Assembly (NCBI RefSeq): GCF_032884065.1
Contig: NC_088880.1
Span: 30,345,298-30,409,297, forward strand
Direction of reading: 5' to 3'
DNA length: 64,000 nt
Origin: Artemia franciscana
Lineage: Eukaryota; Arthropoda; Branchiopoda; Anostraca; Artemiidae
The translations under genes were made by a program, and so were the position numbers. This document shows positions 37,647 through 47,815 of this stretch, in pieces; the stretch's first letter is position 1, and each line of letters starts with the position of its first letter. The notes under the pieces are model-generated. The model was not told where the DNA came from, made no database searches, and saw only the letters and a program-made list of their open reading frames with translations.

Positions 37647-38655
37647 TAATGTAATTAATAATTTAATGTAAAAATAATTAATGATGTTAATATTTAATTA
37701 ATAATAATTTTCCTATAAACAAGTGGAAACTTTATTTTGTCACTGAAAGGTAACGCCACCTAGCCATAACCTTAAAAATTCTTTACCATTTTATTAATGA
37801 AACTTTTTTAATGAACTTCATGTTATAATACAAGCTTTGAAAACGGTAACCTAGATTCGGACCTTAGATAAAACACTTATTTGTCCAAGAGAAGACTAAG
37901 GCCTCAAACTAATTATAAAATTCATTCTGAAAATGGACTAAAACTGCAATTTTTTTTCTCAAGAATTCTTATTGTTCTTGGGTGCATTCTTAAGTGTAAT
38001 GCATATTCTATATTTGCCAAATCCACTATTCAAAGTAACGTTAGCTTTGATAGCGATTAATTTTTAAATGTTCTCCACAAAGCAAGTTTTTGAAGAAAAA
38101 AAAGTAGAGCTCCACTAAGCTAAAAATGTGGGAAAATTGGAAAAACCCTCCTAGCGCAATACTACCACAAATCACCATATGTAAAACTCGAAACGAACAG
38201 AAAATACAATAAATAACCGAATCAAACTTGAACAAAGCAAAAATTAACATTAGTAGGGCTGACTGCTCCCGTGCCTTCTAAGGACTAAAACGCGATTTAC
38301 CCTTTACTTAAAAAAGAAATAATTTTCAAAATATGTTTGTTTCAAATTATCTTGTCTGTAGATTATTTCAGTTAACATGGGCTAGAGGTGGTTCTTTACT
38401 ATAACTAGAGTCAAAGGACTGTGAGTTTTCTAAATAAGACTTTTAGATAAGGCAGTTCTAATAGTGTACTTTGTTTTTAACGAAGTTAAACGAAATACTA
38501 TAACCTATTTGGTTTTTTACTATGGGGCGTGATTGCCTCATACTAGGTTACTAGCTACCACCGTAGCCTAGATTGTTTGCTACCGCTGCATCCCGGATAC
38601 TATCGGCTATAGTTTGTTCTTTACTAAACCTTCATTAATCAGATATATCGATATA
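37647..38655. other. AT-rich stretch, no gene seen
   Basis: TAATTAAT-rich sequence at 37640-37720 follows the E2 gene. Nothing recognisable elsewhere, apart from GGCAGTTCTAATAGTGTACTTTG near 38452, which resembles part of the ~370-bp tandem unit at 22.8-24.2 kb (shared core TTCTAATAGTGT). Confidence 0.4.
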
Positions 38656-38726
38656 TTCTATATGGTCTAGTAGTTAGGATAGCCGGCTCTCACCTAGTTG
38701 GCCCTAGTTGAATTCTCGGTATGGAA
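38656..38726 (+). pseudogene. tRNA-Glu(CTC) pseudogene
   Basis: The 71-nt segment matches tRNA-Glu: TATGGTCTAGTAGTTAGGAT D-arm region, anticodon loop CTCTCAC, T arm CCTAG-TTGAATT-CTCGG and 3' acceptor TATGGAA. The acceptor stem TTCTATA/TATGGAA pairs throughout with one G-T pair. The anticodon stem (GCCGG/CTAGT) and T stem have mismatches, and the invariant T-loop TTCGA is TTGAA, so it is probably not functional. Confidence 0.7.
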
Positions 38727-39510
38727 AATTTTTACCTATGCTGATATCTTAAGGAAATTTCATCATCTTTAGAATGATTCCTTATAATACTTTAGTTGAT
38801 ATGGACTACAGTTCGTTCTCTAATGTAAATATTATCTAAATTAATATAAAATTAAGCTAAAAATTTAGGAAAAATCTGTTCTCCATGTCAAGCACTTTTA
38901 TTCACTATCAAGGGATTCACAATATTGTATTAAATCATCTATTCTAATTATAATTGAATTTATTGAATTAATGATTTATTACACATGCCTTCAACTTTAT
39001 TTTAATAATTAAAATAGTTTGATTATTTATTTCAAATTTTGCATCCCCAAAATTTCTGCGCCTGGGGCATGTAACTCTGATCCTCCTCTAAAACCACCAC
39101 TGTCAAGACTGGAGCATAATCAGCAGTTTACTGAAAAAAATTAAGTGTTTCCAGTATTTTAACTTTAATACATTAAAATTATTTAAGACTCTAAAAACAA
39201 ATATCAGAATTAATTAATTCACAATTAAAGTAGAGAACGAACTCAAGCCCAAAAGAACTGAGCCCTCTTGTTTAATTATATAATTTTCATTATTTTATCT
39301 TGGAGGTAACTAAAACGACATATGATATATAACTTTCTTTTAAGACATGATAATAAACCCGTTAATTAAATAGACCAGTCAAGTTAATCATAAGGGATTA
39401 TGTAAGTTTCATCGGTTTCATGTCTCTAGAGATGCCTGAAACCTAGTAGAGAGCAAACCATGGCACATATTGGACTTAGTTGGCTGCCTAATTCTCTTAA
39501 TTTCGTCTCT
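38727..39510. other. AT-rich stretch, no gene seen
   Basis: No coding region, RNA or clear repeat recognised. A short (ACT)n/(AAT)n microsatellite follows at about 39511-39540. Confidence 0.4.
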
Positions 39511-39544
39511 TACTACTACTACTACTAATAATAATAATAACTCA

Positions 39545-39780
39545 CTGGAGAACCAAGCCTCATGAGGCCAACACAGCTACGCACTCTCCTCCTCCAACCT
39601 AATCTATTTAAAGCCTCCGTCTTTACACTCTCCCTGGAAGTTCCATTTCCTTTAAATCTTTATCTATGACATCCTCCCAACCCAGACAAGGACGACCTGC
39701 TTTCCGTGTAGCCCCAGACGGTTGGCCAAAAAGGACAACATTCGGTAATCTGTCATCCTTCATCCGTATTATTCCAAATC
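39545..39780 (-). pseudogene. Non-LTR reverse transcriptase C-terminal fragment
   Basis: The minus-strand frame from about 39775 reads RMKDDRLPNVVLFGQPSG, then RKAGRPCLGWEDVIDKDLKE, the Arg-rich GRPxxxWxDxIxKDL block found at the C-terminal end of many invertebrate LINE reverse transcriptases. After MELPGRV the frame meets a stop, and further stops follow at spots where the family is open. The polymerase domain is absent. A more decayed relative lies at 1-150. Confidence 0.6.
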
Positions 39781-40053
39781 AGAAAAAGCCATAGGCTTTT
39801 TCCTGTTTGTGATTTTCATATTATTATATTAAAAGATGATCCTTAAAAGAATTTATATATACAAGGACCGAAGCTGTATTTTGTTAAAATTTCCGACAGT
39901 AATCACGTGCTCAATAATGTATTCAGTACCACATAATGGGAAAGAGCCGAATATTTCAAATTTTTAATAGATTTTGCCTGAATCCAGCATCTGATGAAGC
40001 AAAATTATATAGACTGGAAAAATTGTTATATTAAGAAACGATCATTAGTCAAA

Positions 40054-41763
40054 CAGTTCGTGGTAACGAACTGTAGTAAGGAGCGACCCGGCTCAATAGT
40101 AACCAAAACTCTAAAAAATGGAATTTTGATACCAATAGCTATATCAAAAGAATCGCATTTTAATGCTGGTTTTAAATATATAATTTTCATCAAGTTTAGT
40201 GTTACCCATCAAAAGTTACGAGCCTGAGAAAATTTGCGTTATTTTAGAAAATAGGGGGAAACACCCCCTAAAAGTCATAGACTCTTAACGAAAATCACAC
40301 CATCAGATTCAGCGTATCAGAGAACCCTATTGTAGAAGTTTCGAGCTCCTATCAACAAAAATGTGGAATTTTGCATTTTTTTGCCAGAAGGCAGATCACG
40401 GATGCGTGTTTATTTGTTTTTTTGTTTTTTTGTTTTTTTGTTTTTTTTTCCCAGGGGTGATTGTATCGACCCAGTTGTCCTAGAATGTTGCAAGAGGGCT
40501 CATTCTAACGGAAATGAAAAGTTCTAGTGCCTTTTTTAAGTGACCAAAAAAATTGGAGGGCACCTAGGCCCCCTCCCACGCTAATTATTTTCCCAAAGTC
40601 AACGGATCAAAATTCTGAGATAGCCATTTTATTCAGCGTAGTCGAAAAACCTTATAACTATGTCTTTGGGGACGACTTACCCCCCCCCCCACAGTCCCCG
40701 TGGGAGGGGCAACAAGTTACAAACTTTGACCTGTGCTTACATATAGTAATGGTTATTGGGAAGTGTACAGGCGTTTTCAGGAGAATTTTTTTGATTGGGG
40801 GGAGGGGTTGAGAAGAGTGGGATATGCTGGGGGAACTTTCCATCGAGAATTTGTCATGGGAGAAGAAAACTTCCATGAAGGGAGAGCAGGATTTACTAGC
40901 ATTATTTAAAAAAAAAATTAAAAAATAAATGTGAAAAAGCTTTTTCACCTGGAAGTAAGGAACAGCAATAAAACTTAAAACAAACAGAAATTATTACCCA
41001 TATAAGGGGGTCACCTCCTTATGATACCTAGCTCTTTACGCTAAAGTATTTTTAGTAATTTCAACTATTTATTCTACGGCTTTTGTGATTCAGGGGTCAT
41101 TCTTAATGAATTGGGATAAAATTTAAGCTTTAGTGTAAAGAGCGAGGTACTAACGATGGGGTGAACCTCCTTATATATGTAATAAAAACACGAGAATACA
41201 AAAGTTCGTTACAAAGGCTATCTTATAAGTTACGTATATCTTTTACTAATAAAAAGATTCGTAAAAAATTAAAAGTTCTAGTTGCCTTTTTAATTAACCA
41301 AAAAATCGGAGGGCAACTAGGCTTCCTCCCCGCTCTTTTTTTCTCAAAATCGTTCGATCAAAACTACTAGAAAGCCATTTAGCCCCCCCCAAAAAAAATG
41401 CAAGATTTCGTTTTGATTATTCCTCTGCGGAGAGCCAAAATCAAAACATGCATTGATTCAAAAACGTTCAGAAATGAAATAAAAAAAACGAGTTTTTTTA
41501 ACTGAAAGTAAGGAGCGACATTAAAACTTAAAACGCACAGAAATTACTTCGTATATGAAAGAGGCTGCTTCCTCATCAACGCCCCGCTCTTTACGCTAAA
41601 GTTTTTTACTGTTTTAAAAAGAAGAATTGAGAGAAAGAGTCAAACGTTAGCGTAAAGAGCGGGGTGTTGATGAGGAAGCAGCCTCTTTCATATACGAAGT
41701 AATTTCTGTGCGTTTTAAGTTTTAATGTCGCTCCTTACTTTCAGTTAAAAAACTCGTTTTTTT
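40054..41763 (+). mobile_element. F1 foldback element, complete
   Basis: The left end is the 20-bp palindrome CAGTTCGTGGTAACGAACTG (40054-40073), then AGTAAGGAGCGACCCGGCTC. The right end is a ~280-bp foldback (41482-41763) whose arms read AACTGAAAGTAAGGAGCGAC and its complement, enclosing ATATGAAAGAGGCTGCTTCC and CGCCCCGCTCTTTACGCTAA in mirror image. About 1.7 kb. No transposase; open frames are short and unsupported. Confidence 0.75.
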
Positions 41764-42015
41764 ATTTAATTACATAAAAGATTGATACAGTTCATTATAA
41801 ATGGGAACTATACAAGTTTATCTGTATCATGGTAGTAGATATATCAAAAATTTTTATATAAAGAATCAGTACGGTTTTTTTTATAAATGGGGAACATGTA
41901 AGTTTTTACAAAGAGGATTATTATAGTTCATGGTAAATGCTGTCAGTCAATTCGTTTTTAACACAAGTTTTGTTTAGACTTTGTTTTTTTGTTAACTTGA
42001 CAAGTGTATATAAAT

Positions 42016-42090
42016 TGTCTGCTGCAGGAATTGAACCTGTGACCTTTGCAGTAAAATACCAACACTTCATCCACTGCACCCTGCATGCTT
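42016..42090 (-). other. tRNA-like SINE segment, copy 1
   Basis: On the minus strand GTGCAGTGGATG (A-box position, 42068-42079) and GGTTCAATTCC (B box, 42028-42038) are spaced as in a tRNA, with TTGGTATTTTACTGCAAAGG between them and CAGGTTCAATTCCTG as a paired T arm. It is closest in style to a tRNA-Lys-like head. A second copy lies ~320 bp downstream. Confidence 0.5.
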
Positions 42091-42336
42091 TCAAGGACAC
42101 AATTTTAAAATGGTTGATTTTGTACTTGAATATCATATTTTCAGTAGTAGCTTGCAACCTAGTAAGAGATGATCATGTCCGATACTATGAAATAAATCAG
42201 CCCATAGCTCCTAAAAATAGAGTTATATCGATTTCATAAGAGATCGATCATAAATGGTGTCTTTCAAAAGGATCCCATTTAGTGGTTATTAATAGAAATT
42301 TCATTTAGGCCTTAAATTGACAAATGTGTTAAAATG

Positions 42337-42410
42337 GTCTCTGGCAGGAATCGAGCTAGAACCTTCAGAGCAGAAATCCAACACGATATCCACTACATCA
42401 TGCAGCTTTT
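42337..42410 (-). other. tRNA-like SINE segment, copy 2
   Basis: The same arrangement as copy 1: TGATGTAGTGGATATCGTG and AGCTCGATTCCTG on the minus strand with a 30-nt spacer. The flanks are also related (AGAGATGATCATGTCC occurs beside both). More diverged in the T arm. Confidence 0.45.
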
Positions 42411-42554
42411 CAAGAATCGAATTTTAAAATAGTTTGTGTTTTACTTAAATGACAAGGATTACAGCTGTAGCTTGCAACAAAGTTAGAGATGATCATGTCC
42501 AATATTAAGGAATGTGTTAGCCGTAATCCAGGGGAAGCAATAGCTTACAACCTA

Positions 42555-42703
42555 GTTTTTCCAAGACCACACTGTCTCTCTATGACGAACGAATAGACAA
42601 GCTTTTTATCTGTTTTCAGAAAACAGTATACTAAATGGAATTATGGTCATTTGAACTTTTATTTGTTCGTCATAGAAAGGCAGTGTGGTCTTGGAAAAAA
42701 ATA
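42555..42703. mobile_element. Short inverted-repeat element (~150 bp MITE-like)
   Basis: TTTTTCCAAGACCACACTGT and its complement at 42680-42700 begin ~38-bp inverted repeats that continue through CTATGACGAAC. They enclose about 60 bp. No coding capacity; a target duplication was not certain. Confidence 0.6.
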
Positions 42704-42849
42704 CCTACGTATTTTTAATAATACGTCGACAATATGCTGTTTTCTATTACTGTCTGTTGGATTTTTGTGTATAGAACATCGAATATTTTGGATGTTTAGA
42801 TATTGCATATTGAAGGATATTCTCCACTCTTTTTTTCATTCTTTTTCAG

Positions 42850-42924
42850 TTTGGAAAAAGGAATGGAAGCAGACGAGCTGAAGTGGTTCAAGATTCCATA
42901 CAAATTGCAAATATAGCAGACTTG
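42850..42924 (+). other. Candidate 75-nt internal exon, phase 0
   Basis: A pyrimidine-rich tract ending CATTCTTTTTCAG precedes 42850, and GTAAGTGCAG follows 42924, both very good splice signals. The 75 nt are open in frame 1 for 25 codons (ending RRAEVVQDSIQIANIADL) and closed in the other two frames. The composition is less AT-rich than the surroundings. The protein was not recognised and no partner exon was found in the window, so the host gene would extend outside it or be spliced over long repeat-filled introns. Confidence 0.4.
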
Positions 42925-43079
42925 GTAAGTGCAGTTCTTGACTTTTTCTATGGAGACGGGTGACCCAATGCTGCGGCTGTCTCTTCTTCTAGGTTTTGCT
43001 GAGTTGCTGGTTTTGTGTATCGGTAAAAATTTATTAAACTAATTCAAACATTGTGTGGTAACTACCGATAAGTAAAGAT

Positions 43080-44080
43080 TGACTCGTGCTAATGATCCAA
43101 CTTCAAAAAAGGATATTTTGATAACGGTATATATGTCATAAGAACTTGATTATATTTAATTTCAAATATACATTATTGATTAAGAATAAAGTTATCCATC
43201 CAAACTTACTAGCCTGACGAAAGTTGACTTAATTTAAAAAAAGTGAAGGGGTAGGGGAAAACTGTGAGCGAACCTTTCAACTGTGCTGACCAAAATGGCT
43301 ATCTGAAAGTTCTGATTGGATTTATTGGAGGAAATGATTTGCTTGGGGGATGGTTGCCCTCCAGTCACGTTTGATTATTAGATAGGGAAATAGAAATTGC
43401 AATTTCCAATCGAATGAGCCCCTTTTGAAGTTTCTACAACAACTTCCACACAAAGTGCCCTGATCTAAAAAAAAAAAAAAACATTAATCAATTGTGCCCG
43501 CATCGCTCTTTACTTAGGCAGCGCAGTTGCGCTGCCTATGATTTTTGAACGCTTCTTTTTGAACAAATGGCTATCACAAAATTCCTACCAGATATATTTC
43601 GGTAAAATACGACGTAGGGGGGATAGCTGCCCTCCGATCACTCTGAATCTTGAAAAAGGCACTCGAACTTCTGATTACCAGTCCAATGAGCTCACTTCAA
43701 AGTTTATACGACCACCCTTTCTGTAAGAACCCTATAAGTATCCAGGGCATAAGTTAAAACCCTTTTCCTGTGGGCTGTCGAAGGCAGTGTCATCATCAAA
43801 GTCATAATTTCCAGACCTTTCATTACGCTGAACAAAAGGGCTGTCTCACAATTTTGATTTTATGTCTTTGGGGAAATTATGGGGGGAGCTGGTTGCCCTC
43901 GTATCATTTTCGGCTATTAAAAAGTTTACTAATCCTTTTAATTTACAATCAAATGAACCATTTTGAAATTTCTACGACAACTCCTTCTACACGAAGTCCC
44001 TGGTCTAAAAATAAATAAATAATGTTTGTGTTCACATCACTCTTTACTTGGGCAGCGCTGTTCCGCTGCCTAGGATTAGT
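43080..44080. repeat. Two diverged ~535-bp tandem units ending in a GGCAGCGC hairpin
   Basis: The units end with TTTACTTAGGCAGCGCAGTT (43510 on) and TTTACTTGGGCAGCGCTGTT (44044 on), each a GGCAGCG...CGCTGCC hairpin. Before it both carry GGCT(A/G)TC, GGTTGCCCTC, AATGA(G/A)CC and TTTCTACAACAACT-like landmarks. Those landmarks also occur in F1, so this is a distant F1 relative. No coding sequence. Confidence 0.55.
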
Positions 44081-44866
44081 TTTTTTTTCAACATTAATGA
44101 GTAGGCTTATGGAGCATACATACAAAGTTGCCAACATCGTAAAATTGCACAGCGCTGCTAACATGGTTTAATTGTACCGTTTGTGTCAAAATGTACAGTG
44201 TTGCCAATGTGGTTTGACTGTATCGTTCTTGGTAATTGACATAGGATATAACTGCCCTAAAAAGAATCTTTTGGGACAATTTGACCAGCGAATCGGTACA
44301 ATATCTCTCAGAGCTTTAGCAACATTGCTTCTGTCGAATACCTTTAGTCTGTGATTGAGCCCAAACTCATTTTATATATTTTACGTTGTCTATAAATTTT
44401 TGCTTTAATTAACAAGTTTGATTTTCAAAAAAATACCATCGTATAGCTCTATGGAGATATTTTCTTATAATTTTATATAGACCACCTCCTCAAGCCATTG
44501 GCTATTATTGTAGTTGAATTCCATTATATACTGAGTTATACCACTGTTTTACTGCTCGTCAGTTATTCTGGGCTATATTTCTTCATTACCTTCCTTTTCC
44601 ATTTTTTTGGCTCCCAGTCCCATTAGGTCCTTGTTCATAACCCCCCCCCCCTTTGCTGGTTATTCAAAACCTTATCTGTTTTATTAATATTTTTAATTTC
44701 CATGTTGTATCATTTTTCAGGGGAAGAAATAGAGGAGAGGGATGAGGCAACCACTTCACCTTGGTTTGAATGCAGTTTGCTTCTGTGCAGTTTTTGCTTG
44801 CACTTGTTTGAGGTTGATCTAAATAAATTGCTAATATTATATTGATGAAAATCTAAGGGGAAGCTC

Positions 44867-44925
<59 letters not shown>

Positions 44926-45090
44926 GAGAATATATTAAAATGAATACTCCAGCGGCCTCCCCCACACATCGAGTTTTCCCCACAGTCTCCCCTAACAGCT
45001 TCCACTTGAGTTTTAAAGAGACTGGTTCAATAAAAAGATAAACTTATTTAGACTTTAACACGCTTACTTTTTGCGAACAAAAATAACCTT
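44081..45090. other. Mostly unassigned, with a (TA)n block at 44871-44925
   Basis: No gene recognised. There is a splice-acceptor-like CATTTTTCAG at 44711-44720 followed by an open frame (in the +2 frame to 44846), but no matching donor or homologous protein. A 55-bp TA microsatellite lies at 44871-44925. Confidence 0.35.
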
Positions 45091-45114
45091 AGTAAGGATT
45101 TAAATTCCTGATTC

Positions 45115-45350
45115 TCTCTCTGATTATTCCCGAATTTCCAGGAATTACATAGTGCCAAAAAAACATGTTTTATTAGCCCCCATGCAGTTTTTTCAGATAG
45201 CACTGGGAAAACTTGCTGCAAAAACTCATCCCCTGTTGAGCTTTATAACTTTCTAATTTTTCCTGTAACACTTTCCTAAAGGGCAATCCAAGAAGATTAT
45301 ATGGAAAACTCCATTTTGCCAGATTTTATTGAGTTAGAAAGATGCCTCGA
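45115..45350 (+). repeat. Duplicated segment, copy 1
   Basis: Matches 54135-54375 in direct orientation (landmarks ATGTTTTATTAGCCCCC, CCCTGTTGAGCTTTATAACT, TTTTTCCTGTAACACTTT), at about 80 percent by eye. No open frame is shared, so it is a dispersed repeat or an old duplication. Confidence 0.65.
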
Positions 45351-45747
45351 TTTTTTTTCAAACATGTATTTTTTCAACTATTAATGATTAAAGCAATGAG
45401 TGAAAAACTGCATACAAAAAGTTACATTTTAGCCACAATGGAAAATCGGGACTTCTGCATTTATATTATGTCATATCTGCAAAAGTTATTCGTATTAGAG
45501 AAATTATTTAATTAGTGAATTATTTAATTGGTAAATCGATATACCTGTAGACCCATGACTGAATCTTCCCTCATGAGTGACAGTCTCCCTACTCATACCC
45601 GATATGTACTAATTACTTACAAAAGAAAAACATTGCATTTTTAAATTTCAAAAAATTTGAAAGATTAATTTGATTACAAAATATTATGTTTATTTTTTAG
45701 TATGGTAGTTTTCTTGTCAGCATATCGTTGTCACTTCGCAAATATTA

Positions 45748-47413
45748 AAAAAAAAACTAGTTTTTTTAAACTGAAAGTAAGGAGCGACATCAAAACTTAA
45801 AACGAACAGAAATTACTCCGTGTATGAAAGGGGGTGTTCCCTTCTCAACGCCCCACTCTTTACGCTAAAGTTTGACTCTTTCTCCCAATTCTACTTTATT
45901 AAACAGTAAAAAACTTTAGCGTAAAGAGCGGGGAGTTCAGAAGGGAACAACCCCTTTCATACACGGAGCAATTTCTGTTCGTTTCGAGTTTTAATGTCGC
46001 TCCATACTTTCAGCTAAAAAACTAGTTTTTTTTTATTTAATTTCTGAACGTTCTTTGATTTTGGCTCTCCACACATAAATTATTAAAATTAAAATTGCAT
46101 ATTAATTCTTTCTTTTTTTGGCTCAATGGCTTTCTCTTAGTCTTGATCAGACGATTTTGAGAAATAAGGGATGGGGAAAGAGGCCTAGTTGCCCTCCGAT
46201 TTTTGGTTACTTGGAAAGGCAACTAGAACTTTTAATTTTTAGCGAACGTTTTTATTAGTAAAAAAATACGTAACTTAAGTATTAACTTACGTTACGAACT
46301 TTTATATTCTTATATTTTTATTATGTATATGAGGGGGTTTGTTCCCTCGTTAATACCTCACTCTTTACACTAAAGCTTAAATTTTGTCCCAACTCCTTAA
46401 GAATGACCACTGAATTAGAAAGGCCGTAAAATAAATAGTTGAAATTGCTAAAAATACTTTAGCGTAAGGAGCGAGGTATTTAGGAGGAGATGAACCCCTC
46501 ATATGCGTAATAATCTCTGTTTAATTTAAGTTTTAATGCTGCTCCTTACCTTCCGTGGTAAAACCTTTTTCATATTTATCTTTTCAGTTTTTTTTATAAT
46601 AATACTAGAAAATCCGGGACCCCCTTCATTGAATTTCTCTTCCCCCGTGACTTATTCCTCAAAGGAAAGATTTTCCCAAATAGCCGCTTCCCTCAACCTC
46701 TCCCAACCAAAATAATACCCCTGAAAACGTCTGTACACTTCCCAATAATCATTACTTTATGTGTACACTGGTCAAAGTTTGCAACTTGCTGCCCCTCCCC
46801 CGAGGGCTGTGGGGGAGTAAGTAATTTTGAAGACATAGTTATTCTAGTTTTCGACTATCTGAACAAAATGGCTGTCTCAAATTTTGATCCGTTGACTTTG
46901 GGAAAAAATGAGCGTTGGAGGGGGCCTAGATACCCTCCAAATTTTTTGGTCACTTAAAAAGGGCACTAGAACTTTTTATTTCCGTTAGAATGAGCCCTCT
47001 TGTGACATTCTAGGACCACTCGGTCGATACGATGACCCCTGAGAAAAAAAACCAAACAAACAAACACGCACCCGTGATCGGTCTTCTGGCAAAAATACGA
47101 AGTTCCACATTTTGGTAGATAGGAGCTTGAAACTTTTACAGTACAATTCTCTGATACGCTGTATGCGATGGTGTGATTTTCGTTAAGTTTCTATGACTGT
47201 TAGGGGGTTTCTCCCTATTTTCCAAAATTAGGCAAATTTTCTCAGGCTCGTAACTTTGGATGACAAAGACTAAAATTGATGAAACCTATATATTTAAAAT
47301 CAGCATAAAAATCTGATTCTTCTCATGTATCTTTTAGTATCAAAATTCCGTTTTTTAGAGTTTCGTTTACTATTGAGCCGGGTCGCTCCTTACTACAGTT
47401 CGTTCCCACGAAA
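45748..47413 (-). mobile_element. F1 foldback element, complete, minus orientation
   Basis: It begins with a ~285-bp foldback (45748-46034; arms CTGAAAGTAAGGAGCGACAT and complement) and ends with GAGCCGGGTCGCTCCTTACT and ACAGTTCGTTCCCACGAA. About 1.67 kb. The inner landmarks match the copies at 30.3, 40.1 and 57.6 kb. Confidence 0.75.
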
Positions 47414-47490
47414 TTTTGATTCCCGTTCTCATTTGCGTCGAAAGTTTCTCTTTTTTTGTCTCAATTCAAACCCCAAAAAATCAATATAAA

Positions 47491-47815
47491 CAGTTCGTGA
47501 TAACAAACTGTAAGTAAGGAGCGACTCGGCTCAATTGCAACCGAAACTCAAAGAAAAAGAATTTTGATTCAAATAGTTGTATAAAAAAATTGGCTTATTA
47601 TTCTGATTCCAAATATATACGTTTTAGTGGAATTAGTGTTACTCGTCAAAAGCTATGAGCCTGAGATAATTTGCCTAATTTTCAAAAAAGGAAGAAAACC
47701 CCCCTAAAAATTAAGAATACTAATAAAAATCACACCGTCAAATTTAGCATATGAGAGAACCCTACATTAGAGGTTTCCAGCTCCTATCTTCAAAAATGTT
47801 GAATTTTGTATCAAA
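47491..47815 (+). mobile_element. F1 element, 5' fragment
   Basis: CAGTTCGTGATAACAAACTG (47491-47510) then AGTAAGGAGCGACTCGGCTC and ~280 bp of F1 sequence, cut at TTTGTATCAA by another F1 copy. A nested or serial insertion. Confidence 0.65.

Noticed and set aside
43538-43726. Short frames in 43.5-44.4 kb
   Set aside because: They lie in F1-related tandem units and differ between the two units.
44721-44846. Possible terminal exon after CATTTTTCAG
   Set aside because: The open frame is not in the phase that the candidate exon at 42850-42924 would require, and no donor or protein similarity supports it.
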